This document shows positions 57,139-64,000 of a DNA stretch of 64,000 nucleotides, piece by piece. Below the pieces are notes generated by a model. The model saw only the letters and a program-made list of their open reading frames with translations, did no database searches and was not told the DNA's origin. The stretch spans positions 1-64,000 of the forward strand of contig NZ_AKJA01000047.1 of NCBI RefSeq assembly GCF_000282575.1, given 5' to 3'. The DNA comes from Herbaspirillum sp. YR522. GTDB taxonomy: Bacteria; Pseudomonadota; Gammaproteobacteria; Burkholderiales; Burkholderiaceae_D. The position numbers and the translations under genes are program-made. Positions within the stretch are counted from its first letter, which is position 1. The number at the start of each line of letters is the position of its first letter.

Positions 57139-58024
57139 GGCGCACCTCGCGATCAAACAGGCCATAGGGCTTCAACAGCAGCGCCAGCAGCAGGATCAGG
57201 AAGGACGCGGCACTGATGTAGGCCACCGGCAGGAAAGCCACGGGCTTGCCGAACATCCAGCCGAAATTGATGTTGGTGACCACGGTTTCGGTCAGCGCGA
57301 TCAGGAAAGCGCCCGCCACCGCGCCCAGCGGATTGCCCAGGCCGCCCAGGATGGCAGCGGCGAATACCGGCAACAACATGTCATAGCCCAGGTTGATGTG
57401 GGCGCCGCTGGTCATGGCCAGCATGCTGCCTCCCAGCGCGGCCAGCGCACCGCTGCTGAAGTTGACCAGGCGCGTGATGCTTTCGGCGTCCAGCCCCGAG
57501 GCCGCCGCCAGTGCGCGATTGGTCGACAGCGCACGCATCGCGCGACCGGTACGGGTGTAGAACAACAGGGCCGCGAACACCGCCAGCAGCAGCGCGGTGG
57601 TGGCCAATGCATACAACTGGGTATAGCCGATGCGCACCTCATCGATGACCAGCGGCGCGCTCAGCGGCAGCTTGTACATCAGCGGGAACGAACCTGCCAC
57701 GCCGAGCGTGACGGCCACCACCAGCATGGCCAGCGCGAGCGAGCCGATCATGGTGATGGCTGGCCCCGAGCGCAGCAGGCGTCGAAACACCAGCAGGTGC
57801 ATCAGCAACGTGAGCACGCCGGTGACGCAGCACGAGGCGGCGATGGCCAGCGCCATGGGCAGGCCGGCGACGTGGAAGAAGTAGCTCAGGTAGGCGCCCA
57901 GCATGGCGTACTGCACATGTGCGATATTGGGAAACTTCACCAGCCCGTACACCATCGACAGGCCAAGCGCCACCAGCGCCAGGTCCGAGGTACGGATCAA
58001 GGTGTCGATCAGGAATTGAAACAT
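57131..58024 (-). CDS. livH: Branched-chain amino acid-type ABC permease LivH
   Basis: A 297-residue permease. LVALGLSMVYGLVKFPNIAHVQYAMLGAYLSYFF at the start and SSGALAALGGSMLAM ... PVFAAAILGGLGNPLGAVAG are family blocks. The ATG at 58024 (MFQFLIDTL) follows a GGAG sequence. It is 99 bp after livK. Confidence 0.92.
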   Translation of the reverse strand: MFQFLIDTLIRTSDLALVALGLSMVYGLVKFPNIAHVQYAMLGAYLSYFFHVAGLPMALAIAASCCVTGVLTLLMHLLVFRRLLRSGPAITMIGSLALAMLVVAVTLGVAGSFPLMYKLPLSAPLVIDEVRIGYTQLYALATTALLLAVFAALLFYTRTGRAMRALSTNRALAAASGLDAESITRLVNFSSGALAALGGSMLAMTSGAHINLGYDMLLPVFAAAILGGLGNPLGAVAGAFLIALTETVVTNINFGWMFGKPVAFLPVAYISAASFLILLLALLLKPYGLFDREVRRV

Positions 58025-58092
58025 CAGAAAAACTCCGGGAGGACCATCTGGAGCCGTGCAAGAACACACGGCCCGCTGCTGCAGGCCTGGCG

Positions 58093-58112
58093 GCAGGGGC
58101 TTGCACCCCTGC
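58093..58112 (-). other. GC hairpin between livK and livH
   Basis: Seven-base arms GCAGGGG/CCCCTGC around a six-base loop, 11 bp after the livK stop, without a T run. Third example in this window of a hairpin just after a binding-protein gene. Confidence 0.55.
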
Positions 58113-58123
58113 GCGACAGGTTG

Positions 58124-59224
58124 TTATCGGGGCACGACCTTGCCGTCGTACTTCAACTTGGCGTAGGGCGGATTCTGCCGCTGGCGGTCCTGGTCGAAGC
58201 TGATGCTGCCGGTCACGCCGGCATAGTCGCGGCCGATTTCCTTCAAGGCGGCCTGGATGTCGGCCGGCTTGGTCGACCTGGCCTTGTTGATCGCGGCTGC
58301 CGTCATCAGCACCGCGTCATAGGCGTAGCCGGTGTAGGAGGTCTTCATGCCTTCCTTGTACTTGGCGCGGAAGGCTTCGGCATAGGCACGGCCTGCCGGG
58401 CCGTCGACCGACCCCACTTCCATGCCCAGCTGGCCATTGGCGATCTCGGCCGGTGTATCGGACAGGCACATCGATAGCAGGATGCCGTACCAGGGTGTCT
58501 TGCGCAGCCCCAGCTCGAAGGCTTCGCGATTGAGGATGGCAGATTCCTGGCCGTAGGCGGTATAGACATAGGCGTCCGGCGCGCTCCTGGCGATCTGCTG
58601 CAGTTCGCGGCGGTAGGTCGACTGCCCCGCCGTGTACAGCACCTCGGTCACCACCTGCCCACCCAGCTTCTCGAACTCTTCCTTGAAGCCGTGCGACACG
58701 CCCTGGCCGTAGGCATTGTTGGGCGCGATGACGGCCACCTTGCGATAACCCAGCGCCCAGGTGTCGGCCGCCGAGAACTTGTTGCCGAAGTTCTCCAGCC
58801 CGATCAGGTTGAACGAGGTCGCGCCGATATCGCGGATCTTCACGCTGGTGCTGGCGATGTTGATATGGGTCACGCCTTCCTTGACCAGGTACTGGCCCAG
58901 CGGGATGCTGATGCCGGACGAGTATTCGCCGATCACCACCGGTACCTTGTCCACCGACACCAGCTTGCGGGCGGCATTGAGCGCCGTGGTCGGGGTTCCG
59001 CCAGAGTCTTCCACGATCACCGAGAACTTCTTGCCCAGCACGCCGCCCTGGCTGTTGACCTTCTCGACGGCCAGGTCGACCGCGCGTCGCACGTCTTCGC
59101 CCACGGTGGCATTGGCGCCCGTCAACGACAGCACAGCCCCCATCTGCACGGTCTCCTGCGCGATGGCGCCGGCCGAGATGGCACACCATGCCGCGGCCAG
59201 CACTACCTTCATCTTCATCATCAT
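58124..59224 (-). CDS. livK: Periplasmic amino acid-binding protein of the LivK family
   Basis: A 366-residue Peripla_BP_6 protein with a signal peptide (about 22 residues, AIAQET). TVQMGAVLSLTGANATVGEDVRRAVDLAVEKVNSQGGVLGKK opens the mature part. Ligand could be branched-chain amino acids, proline or an aromatic acid; the adjacent P5C dehydrogenase on the same strand points to proline-family compounds, by context only. Confidence 0.9.
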   Translation of the reverse strand: MMMKMKVVLAAAWCAISAGAIAQETVQMGAVLSLTGANATVGEDVRRAVDLAVEKVNSQGGVLGKKFSVIVEDSGGTPTTALNAARKLVSVDKVPVVIGEYSSGISIPLGQYLVKEGVTHINIASTSVKIRDIGATSFNLIGLENFGNKFSAADTWALGYRKVAVIAPNNAYGQGVSHGFKEEFEKLGGQVVTEVLYTAGQSTYRRELQQIARSAPDAYVYTAYGQESAILNREAFELGLRKTPWYGILLSMCLSDTPAEIANGQLGMEVGSVDGPAGRAYAEAFRAKYKEGMKTSYTGYAYDAVLMTAAAINKARSTKPADIQAALKEIGRDYAGVTGSISFDQDRQRQNPPYAKLKYDGKVVPR

Positions 59225-59390
59225 TGCTCACTCCTCTTTTCTTAAGAAAAAGCCGTCCCCTGCGCCGTTGTTGCGCATGGTTGGCCTGGATCGATGGAAT
59301 CCGCCGACAGCCGTCGGCGGTGGAGACGGAACTACCTTGCCGTGCGTGCTGCGACTCGCGTCGATCTCCCAGTGCGCGCGGGCATTGTTG

Positions 59391-61010
59391 TTATTGGGCC
59401 ATGTAGGGGTAGGTGTAGTCGGTGGGGGGTGCCGAGCTTTCCTTGACGGTGCGGGGCGACACCCAGCGCAACAGGTTCAGCGCCGAACCGGCCTTGTCGT
59501 TGGTACCGCTGCGGCGCGCGCCACCGAAGGGCTGCTGGCCCACCACGGCACCGGTGGGCTTGTCGTTGATGTAGAAATTGCCGGCAGCAAAGCGCAGGGC
59601 CTGCTGCGCCTGCAACACCGCTGCGCGATCGGTGGCGAACACGGCGCCAGTGAGCGCATAGGGGCTGGTGCCGTCGACCAGCTTGAGCACCTCGTCCCAT
59701 TCTGCGTCAGGGTAGACATAGACCGACAGCACCGGGCCGAAGATCTCGTTTTGCATCAGCGCGTGGCGTGGATCCTTGACCTCGATGACGGTCGGCTCGA
59801 TGAAGTAGCCGACCCGGTCTTCGCACTTGCCGCCGACCAGCACGTCGGCATTGGCGTCTTCACGCGCCCGGTGGATATAGTTACGGATACGCTCGAAAGC
59901 GCGACGGTCGATCACCGCGCCCATGAAGTTGCCGAAATCGGTGACGTCGCCCATCTTGATCGAATCGACCATGGCCACCAGGCGCGTCTTGACCACCGGC
60001 CACAGCGAAGCGGGAATATAGGCACGCGACGCGGCGCTGCACTTCTGCCCCTGGTATTCGAACGCGCCGCGCAGCAGCGCCACGGCCAGCGCCTCCGCAT
60101 CGGCCGACGGGTGCGCCAGCACGAAGTCCTTGCCGCCGGTTTCTCCCACCAGGCGCGGGTAGGAACGATACCGCGCGACATTGCGTCCGACCTCGCTCCA
60201 CATCGTGTCGAAGACGGCGGTCGAACCCGTGAAGTGGATCCCTGCCAGCGATGGATGGCCGAGCGCGATGTTGCTGATCTCGATCGGGTCGCCCGGCACG
60301 AAGTTGATGACCCCGCGCGGCAGGCCCGCCGCTTCCAGCAGTTCCATGAACATGTAGTTCGACAGCGCCGCCGTCGCCGCCGGCTTCCACAGCACGGTAT
60401 TGCCCATCAGCGCCGGCGCGATCGCCAGGTTGCCGCCGATGGCGGTGAAGTTGAAGGGCGTGACGGCATAGACAAAGCCTTCCAGCGGACGATATTCGCT
60501 GCGATTGCGCACGCCCGGCGAATGCTGGGGCTGCATCTGCGCAATCTCGTGGGCGAACTGCACATTGAAGCGCAGGAAATCGACCAGCTCGCAGGCCGAG
60601 TCGATCTCGGCCTGGTAGGCGGTCTTGCTCTGGCCCAGCATGGTGGCCGCATTCAGGCGTGCGCGCCAGGGCCCGGCCAGCAGGTCCGCGGCCTTGAGGA
60701 ACACGGCTGCGCGATCCTGCAGCGACCAGCGCGACCATTCCTCCTGGGCCGCCAGTGCGCTGTCGATAGCGCCCTGCACCGTCTTGCCGTCGGCGTGATA
60801 CAGGTTGCCCAGCACCCGGTCGTGTTCATGCGGCGCCCGCACCGCCGTGGCACTGGTACCGAACAGGCGCTCGCCGTTGACCACCGCCGGGATCTCCCGG
60901 CAGATGTTCTTCTGCACTGCCAGCTCGGCACGTAGCGACTCGCGTTCGGCGCTGCCGGGCGCGTAATCGAGCACCGACTCGTTGGTCGTTATTGGATATG
61001 AAATGTTCAT
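59391..61010 (-). CDS. pruA: Delta-1-pyrroline-5-carboxylate dehydrogenase (stand-alone)
   Basis: A 539-residue aldehyde dehydrogenase that oxidises glutamate semialdehyde to glutamate. Catalytic Cys324 (EYQGQKCSAASRAY) and Glu290 (LVGETGGKDF) are present, with NAD-site TPFNFTAIGG and WKPA blocks. Length and the N-terminal half fit the eukaryote-like ALDH4A1 type rather than the PutA-fused form. It has no PutA/ProDH neighbour. It is divergent from a GntR gene with operators in its promoter, and precedes livK by 166 bp. A perfect hairpin CCGCCGAC-AGCC-GTCGGCGG at 59301-59320 lies in that gap, so the two may be partly separated. Confidence 0.92.
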   Translation of the reverse strand: MNISYPITTNESVLDYAPGSAERESLRAELAVQKNICREIPAVVNGERLFGTSATAVRAPHEHDRVLGNLYHADGKTVQGAIDSALAAQEEWSRWSLQDRAAVFLKAADLLAGPWRARLNAATMLGQSKTAYQAEIDSACELVDFLRFNVQFAHEIAQMQPQHSPGVRNRSEYRPLEGFVYAVTPFNFTAIGGNLAIAPALMGNTVLWKPAATAALSNYMFMELLEAAGLPRGVINFVPGDPIEISNIALGHPSLAGIHFTGSTAVFDTMWSEVGRNVARYRSYPRLVGETGGKDFVLAHPSADAEALAVALLRGAFEYQGQKCSAASRAYIPASLWPVVKTRLVAMVDSIKMGDVTDFGNFMGAVIDRRAFERIRNYIHRAREDANADVLVGGKCEDRVGYFIEPTVIEVKDPRHALMQNEIFGPVLSVYVYPDAEWDEVLKLVDGTSPYALTGAVFATDRAAVLQAQQALRFAAGNFYINDKPTGAVVGQQPFGGARRSGTNDKAGSALNLLRWVSPRTVKESSAPPTDYTYPYMAQ

Positions 61011-61032
61011 TATATTATCCGATATTATTTAG

Positions 61033-61063
61033 ATTGGATCCAACATGTAATAATTGGATCCAA
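61033..61063. promoter_or_regulatory. Two tandem operators ATTGGATCCAA, 20 bp apart
   Basis: Two identical 11-mers at 61033-61043 and 61053-61063, each holding the palindrome TTGGATCCAA, centred two helical turns apart. They lie 22 bp before pruA on the opposite side from gntR. GntR FCD regulators bind short palindromes like this, so they are probably sites of the neighbouring regulator. Confidence 0.7.
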
Positions 61064-61205
61064 GTCTATCAGAGGAAAACTTGAGGCACAATAGACGTGT
61101 CCACCAACGTGGTTTTCGGCGCACGGGACGCGCAGTAATTGCAGCCCGCGGGGCTCGCAAATGGGCGCGCACCTGTCCCGCTTCACTCGATACAGCACTC
61201 AATTC

Positions 61206-61910
61206 ATGTCCACGCAACAGACCCGCGCGAAAATGACCAATAAAGGACTTCCGCAAATCATCCGCGACCAATTGCGCGACGAAATCCTCGCCGGCAGCCT
61301 GGCCACCGGCACCCAGCTACGACAGGACGCCCTGGCGGAACGCTTCAATACCAGTCGCCTGCCGGTGCGCGAGGCGTTGCGTCAGCTCGAGGCCGAAGGG
61401 CTGGTGACCTACCAGCGCAATCGCGGTGCGATCGTGGCCGGCATGGATGTGAACCAGCTGTGCGAGATGATGGATATACGCATCGCGCTGGAATGCCATG
61501 CCGCCAAGATCGCCGTGCCCAACATGGTCCAGCGCGACCTTGCCCACCTGCAGGAAATCCTCGACCAGTACAACGCCTCGGAGTCGGTGGCCGAGTGGGC
61601 CGAATGCAACCGGCGCTTCCACCTGGCACTGTGCGCGCCGGCCAACAACACCAAGCTGCGCCATCTGATCGAGGAGTTCTGCCTCAACACCGACCGCTAT
61701 ACGCACGAGATGATGTCGCTGGCCACCGGCAAGGAAGGTCCGCAATCGGACCACTTCGAAATTCTCGAAGCCTGCCGGCAGCGCGACGCGGCTCAGGTGG
61801 CCGCGCTGTTGGAGAGGCACATCATGGAAACCAAGAACAACCTGCTGGCCACGGACCGCATCAAGCGCGAACAGGCAGCCATGCAGGAGGATGTGCGCGA
61901 CGCCGCCTGA
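61206..61910 (+). CDS. GntR-family regulator (FCD domain)
   Basis: A 234-residue regulator: winged helix (LPQIIRDQLRDEILAGSLATGTQLRQDALAERFNTSRLPVREALRQLEAEGLVTYQRNRGAIV) and a helical FCD effector domain with metal-binding type residues (DIRIALE, NRRFHLALC, HFEILEACRQRD). The ATG at 61206 was chosen over one 15 codons upstream that has no ribosome-binding site. It is divergent from pruA with tandem operators in between. Confidence 0.9.
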   Translation: MSTQQTRAKMTNKGLPQIIRDQLRDEILAGSLATGTQLRQDALAERFNTSRLPVREALRQLEAEGLVTYQRNRGAIVAGMDVNQLCEMMDIRIALECHAAKIAVPNMVQRDLAHLQEILDQYNASESVAEWAECNRRFHLALCAPANNTKLRHLIEEFCLNTDRYTHEMMSLATGKEGPQSDHFEILEACRQRDAAQVAALLERHIMETKNNLLATDRIKREQAAMQEDVRDAA

Positions 61911-62024
61911 ACCGGCGACAAGCCCGTACCGCCCCGACAGCCGGCTTACGCCGGCTGTTTTCATTTCTGCCTTCGCGCCCAGGGCGGCGACGTGCAATCG
62001 TCGTTCTCACCCCGATCATTTTCG

Positions 62025-62040
62025 TATATTATTTAATATA
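62025..62040. promoter_or_regulatory. AT-rich palindrome TATATTATTTAATATA upstream of the VOC gene
   Basis: Seven-base perfect arms with a TT centre, 36 bp before the VOC start. It may serve as the -10 region or as an operator. A TATTATTTA string is shared with the pruA upstream region (61023-61031). Confidence 0.4.
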
Positions 62041-62076
62041 TCAACAAATTCGACAGCAGCCAACAAGGAAAAAAAC

Positions 62077-62514
62077 GTGACGCATCCGTTCCAAGTGCTG
62101 CACCACATCTGCATCGTGGTGCATGACCTCGACAAGACCGTGGCCTATTACGAAACGCTGGGGATGGGTCCCTGGTTCGACTATCCTAAGAGCAGTCCAT
62201 ATGTACAGTTCGAGGTACCCAATCCGAGCGCATCCAGCGAGATGCGCTACAAGTGCGTGGATCTTGACAACGTCCAGCTCCAGCTGTGCCAGCCGTCGTT
62301 GCTGGATTCGCCGCAGCGGCGCTTTCTGGACCGACATGGGGAAGGCGTGTACCACCTCGGTTTCGAAGTGGGCGACTGCGACGCCGCAGAACAGCAGGCA
62401 CGCGCGCTGGGCCTGGGCGTGACGGCACGCGGGCGCCGCGGCGACGGCACCGGCTTCACCTATTTCGATACGCGGGAGCAGGCCGGTACGGTGCTGGAGA
62501 TTCGCAAGTCCTGA
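62077..62514 (+). CDS. VOC-superfamily (glyoxalase/dioxygenase fold) protein
   Basis: A 145-residue single VOC domain with two beta-alpha-beta-beta-beta modules. LHHICIVVHDLDKTVAYYETLG and the later YHLGFEVGDCDAAEQQARALG give the two modules; metal residues are His11 (LHHI), a mid-chain Gln/Glu and the C-terminal Glu (TVLEIRKS). The start is GTG behind AAGGAAA. Function is open (methylmalonyl-CoA epimerase-like or lyase). It lies between two GntR genes. Confidence 0.82.
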   Translation: MTHPFQVLHHICIVVHDLDKTVAYYETLGMGPWFDYPKSSPYVQFEVPNPSASSEMRYKCVDLDNVQLQLCQPSLLDSPQRRFLDRHGEGVYHLGFEVGDCDAAEQQARALGLGVTARGRRGDGTGFTYFDTREQAGTVLEIRKS

Positions 62515-62526
62515 AGGTAAAAACGA

Positions 62527-62554
62527 AAAGACCCGCCACCTTGGACGGGTCTTT
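62527..62554. terminator. Bidirectional terminator between VOC and GntR genes
   Basis: Nine-base arms AAAGACCCG/CGGGTCTTT with a short A run on the left and T run on the right, so it can stop both the rightward VOC and leftward GntR transcripts. Confidence 0.85.
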
Positions 62555-62572
62555 CGAATCGCGCCAGGCCGT

Positions 62573-63211
62573 TCAGCGCTGCAGGGCCGGTTCGATGGTC
62601 TTCATGGTCGATTCGACGTGCAGTCGCGCCAGGTGTTCGGCGCGGTCTTGCTCGTGCCGGCGCAGCGCATCGACCAATTCGCGGTGCTCGCGATTGGTAT
62701 CATGCAGCTGGGCGTCGGCAAACAGCACTGGCACCCGCAGCGCCCAGTAATAGAAGCGCGTACGCTCATGGAACTGGATCAGGATGGCATTGTTGGAGGC
62801 CTGCACGATCAGCTCGTGGAAGCGGGTGTTGATCTTGTTGAGTTCGATACGGCTGATCTCGTTGGACGGCTCCATGGCATCGAGCATGCCATCCAGGGCG
62901 TCCAGTTGCGCTGGCGTGATGTAGCGCGCGGCCAGCCTGGCCGTGGCGCTCTCGATGGCGGCCCGGCTTTCGAATATGGCGTGTACCTGCAGGTGATCCA
63001 CGCCCTGCACTTCCCAGCCACGGCGCCGCACGATCAGGCCTTCGCCCTGCAGCAGCAGCAACGCCTCGCGCACGGGCGTGCGGCCGATCTCGAACATGCT
63101 GCACAACTCTTCTTCCACCAGGCGTTGGCCAGGCTTGAAGTCCGACGCCAGGATCATGCTGCGGATCCTGGCTTGTACGTCGCCGGTGATCAGGTTCAGG
63201 TTTGGTTTCAT
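62573..63211 (-). CDS. GntR-family regulator (FCD domain)
   Basis: A 212-residue regulator: winged helix (DVQARIRSMILASDFKPGQRLVEEELCSMFEIGRTPVREALLLLQGEGLIVRRRGWEVQ) and an FCD helical domain. Its ATG overlaps the DMT transporter stop (ATGA), so the two genes are co-expressed; the regulator probably answers to the compound the transporter moves. Confidence 0.9.
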   Translation of the reverse strand: MKPNLNLITGDVQARIRSMILASDFKPGQRLVEEELCSMFEIGRTPVREALLLLQGEGLIVRRRGWEVQGVDHLQVHAIFESRAAIESATARLAARYITPAQLDALDGMLDAMEPSNEISRIELNKINTRFHELIVQASNNAILIQFHERTRFYYWALRVPVLFADAQLHDTNREHRELVDALRRHEQDRAEHLARLHVESTMKTIEPALQR

Positions 63212-64000
63212 GGTTTTGGTGCTTGCGATACCGGTTGTACTTGTTGTTGCCTGCCCAGCCAGGCGGCCAGCAGGCCGCCCGTCAGGATCAATGCCATGCC
63301 CGTCAGTGCCAGGCTACCGGGCACATGATGCCAGACTAACAGTCCCAGCAGGGTAGCCCACAGCAACTGCGAATAGGCGAATGGTGCGATGGCCGATGCC
63401 CGTCCGCTGCGGTAGGCGGCGATCACCAGCCACTGGCCGGCGCACCAGCACAAGGCCATTGCCAGGCACCATGGCGATGCGTGCGCCAGCCGGCCCATGC
63501 TGCCCGCCGGCAGCATCAGCGTCAGCAGCGCCAAGCCGCTGGCCGACGAAAACAGCATGGTGGTGGCCACCGAATCGGCGGCGCCGATGCGCCGCGTGCA
63601 TACCACCGCGACCGCCCAGGATAGCGAGGAGAGCACCGGAAACAGCGCCGCGCCGTTGAAATGCGCCCCACCCGGTTGCACCACCAGCAGCACACCCAGC
63701 GACCCCAGGACGATGGGCCACCAGCGACGCGCTTGCATGGGCTCGCGCAGTATACCAATTGCCAGGACCGTGACGAACAGCGGCGAGACGAACACGATGG
63801 CGGTGGCCTCGGCGATCGGCAGGTAGTGCAGACCCTGCAGGAAGAATACCGCCGAGCCGATCAGCCCGGCCGCGCGCAGCGCCTGCAGGCCCGGATGGAC
63901 GCTGGCCAGGCGACCCGGTGCCCAGGCCCAACTGGCCAGCACCGTGACCAGTAGCGTGGCATAGCGCATCCAGGCCAGCTCGAACGCCGAGCGGTCCTGG
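63208..64000 (-). CDS. EamA/DMT-family transporter, 5' end beyond the window
   Basis: The 3' 263 codons of an inner-membrane drug/metabolite transporter. About nine hydrophobic segments remain, including SSLSWAVAVVCTRR and QLLWATLLGLLVWHHVP near the second EamA repeat. The frame stays open to the right edge, so the true start lies outside. Substrate unknown; relatives export amino acids or other small metabolites. It is followed by a GntR gene with overlapping stop and start. Confidence 0.9.
   Translation of the reverse strand, partial: QDRSAFELAWMRYATLLVTVLASWAWAPGRLASVHPGLQALRAAGLIGSAVFFLQGLHYLPIAEATAIVFVSPLFVTVLAIGILREPMQARRWWPIVLGSLGVLLVVQPGGAHFNGAALFPVLSSLSWAVAVVCTRRIGAADSVATTMLFSSASGLALLTLMLPAGSMGRLAHASPWCLAMALCWCAGQWLVIAAYRSGRASAIAPFAYSQLLWATLLGLLVWHHVPGSLALTGMALILTGGLLAAWLGRQQQVQPVSQAPKP

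Overview
The window looks like the chromosome of a plant-associated betaproteobacterium of the Oxalobacteraceae, most like Herbaspirillum. Evidence: high GC content, a Burkholderiales-type trimeric porin, a GbpR/ChvE-GguA-GguB sugar system, oxidative (De Ley-Doudoroff type) sugar catabolism, cell-surface signalling for iron, and a divergent pair of probable type III effector genes, one behind a perfect hrp box (GGAACC-N15-CCACTCA). The genus is an inference from content; no search was run. There are no rRNA, tRNA, CRISPR, insertion-sequence or phage features.

Region 1 (1-25.2 kb) is a large sugar-oxidation island. A leftward operon running off the left edge holds L-fuconate dehydratase, an L-fucose dehydrogenase-type SDR, a mutarotase and an AraG-type ABC ATPase, with a divergent IclR regulator. 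Next come an SMP-30 lactonase, a porin and a GbpR-like LysR regulator. A five-gene leftward operon follows: chvE, gguA, gguB, an IlvD/Edd sugar-acid dehydratase and an XylB-like sugar dehydrogenase, closed by a strong terminator. A second sugar ABC operon of the galactofuranose type (ytfQ-ytfR-ytfT-yjfF) is divergent from galM-dgoK-dgoA-dgoD, which carry D-galactonate to pyruvate and glyceraldehyde 3-phosphate. The galactose dehydrogenase and lactonase steps are absent from the dgo operon and may be supplied by the SDR and SMP-30 genes.

Region 2 (25.2-32.2 kb) is mixed: a Tat-exported cupin, methionine aminopeptidase, an orphan LivF-type ATPase, a glycine-zipper lipoprotein, a LysE exporter, a PHB-depolymerase-like esterase, a VWA-like protein and an HD-GYP protein.

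Region 3 (32.3-38.1 kb) is the most notable. A protein-kinase-like gene and a 1264-residue protein of unknown fold are transcribed divergently from a 278-bp region with one perfect and one near-consensus hrp box. I infer they are HrpL-controlled type III effectors.

Region 4 (38.2-48.2 kb): pyruvate kinase is translationally coupled to a chemoreceptor. A four-gene ABC operon (PgtC-like binding protein, fused-type permease, ATPase, LysR) lies next to an organophosphate/phosphate antiporter, which suggests uptake of phosphorylated C3/C6 compounds.

Region 5 (48.4-53 kb) is a FecI-FecR-TonB receptor signalling unit with a candidate Fur box and a divergent 51-residue exported peptide.

Region 6 (53-64 kb): a second chemoreceptor, a complete branched-chain amino acid type ABC operon (livK-livH-livM-livG-livF), P5C dehydrogenase with a divergent GntR regulator and tandem TTGGATCCAA operators, a VOC protein, and a DMT transporter-GntR pair cut by the right edge.
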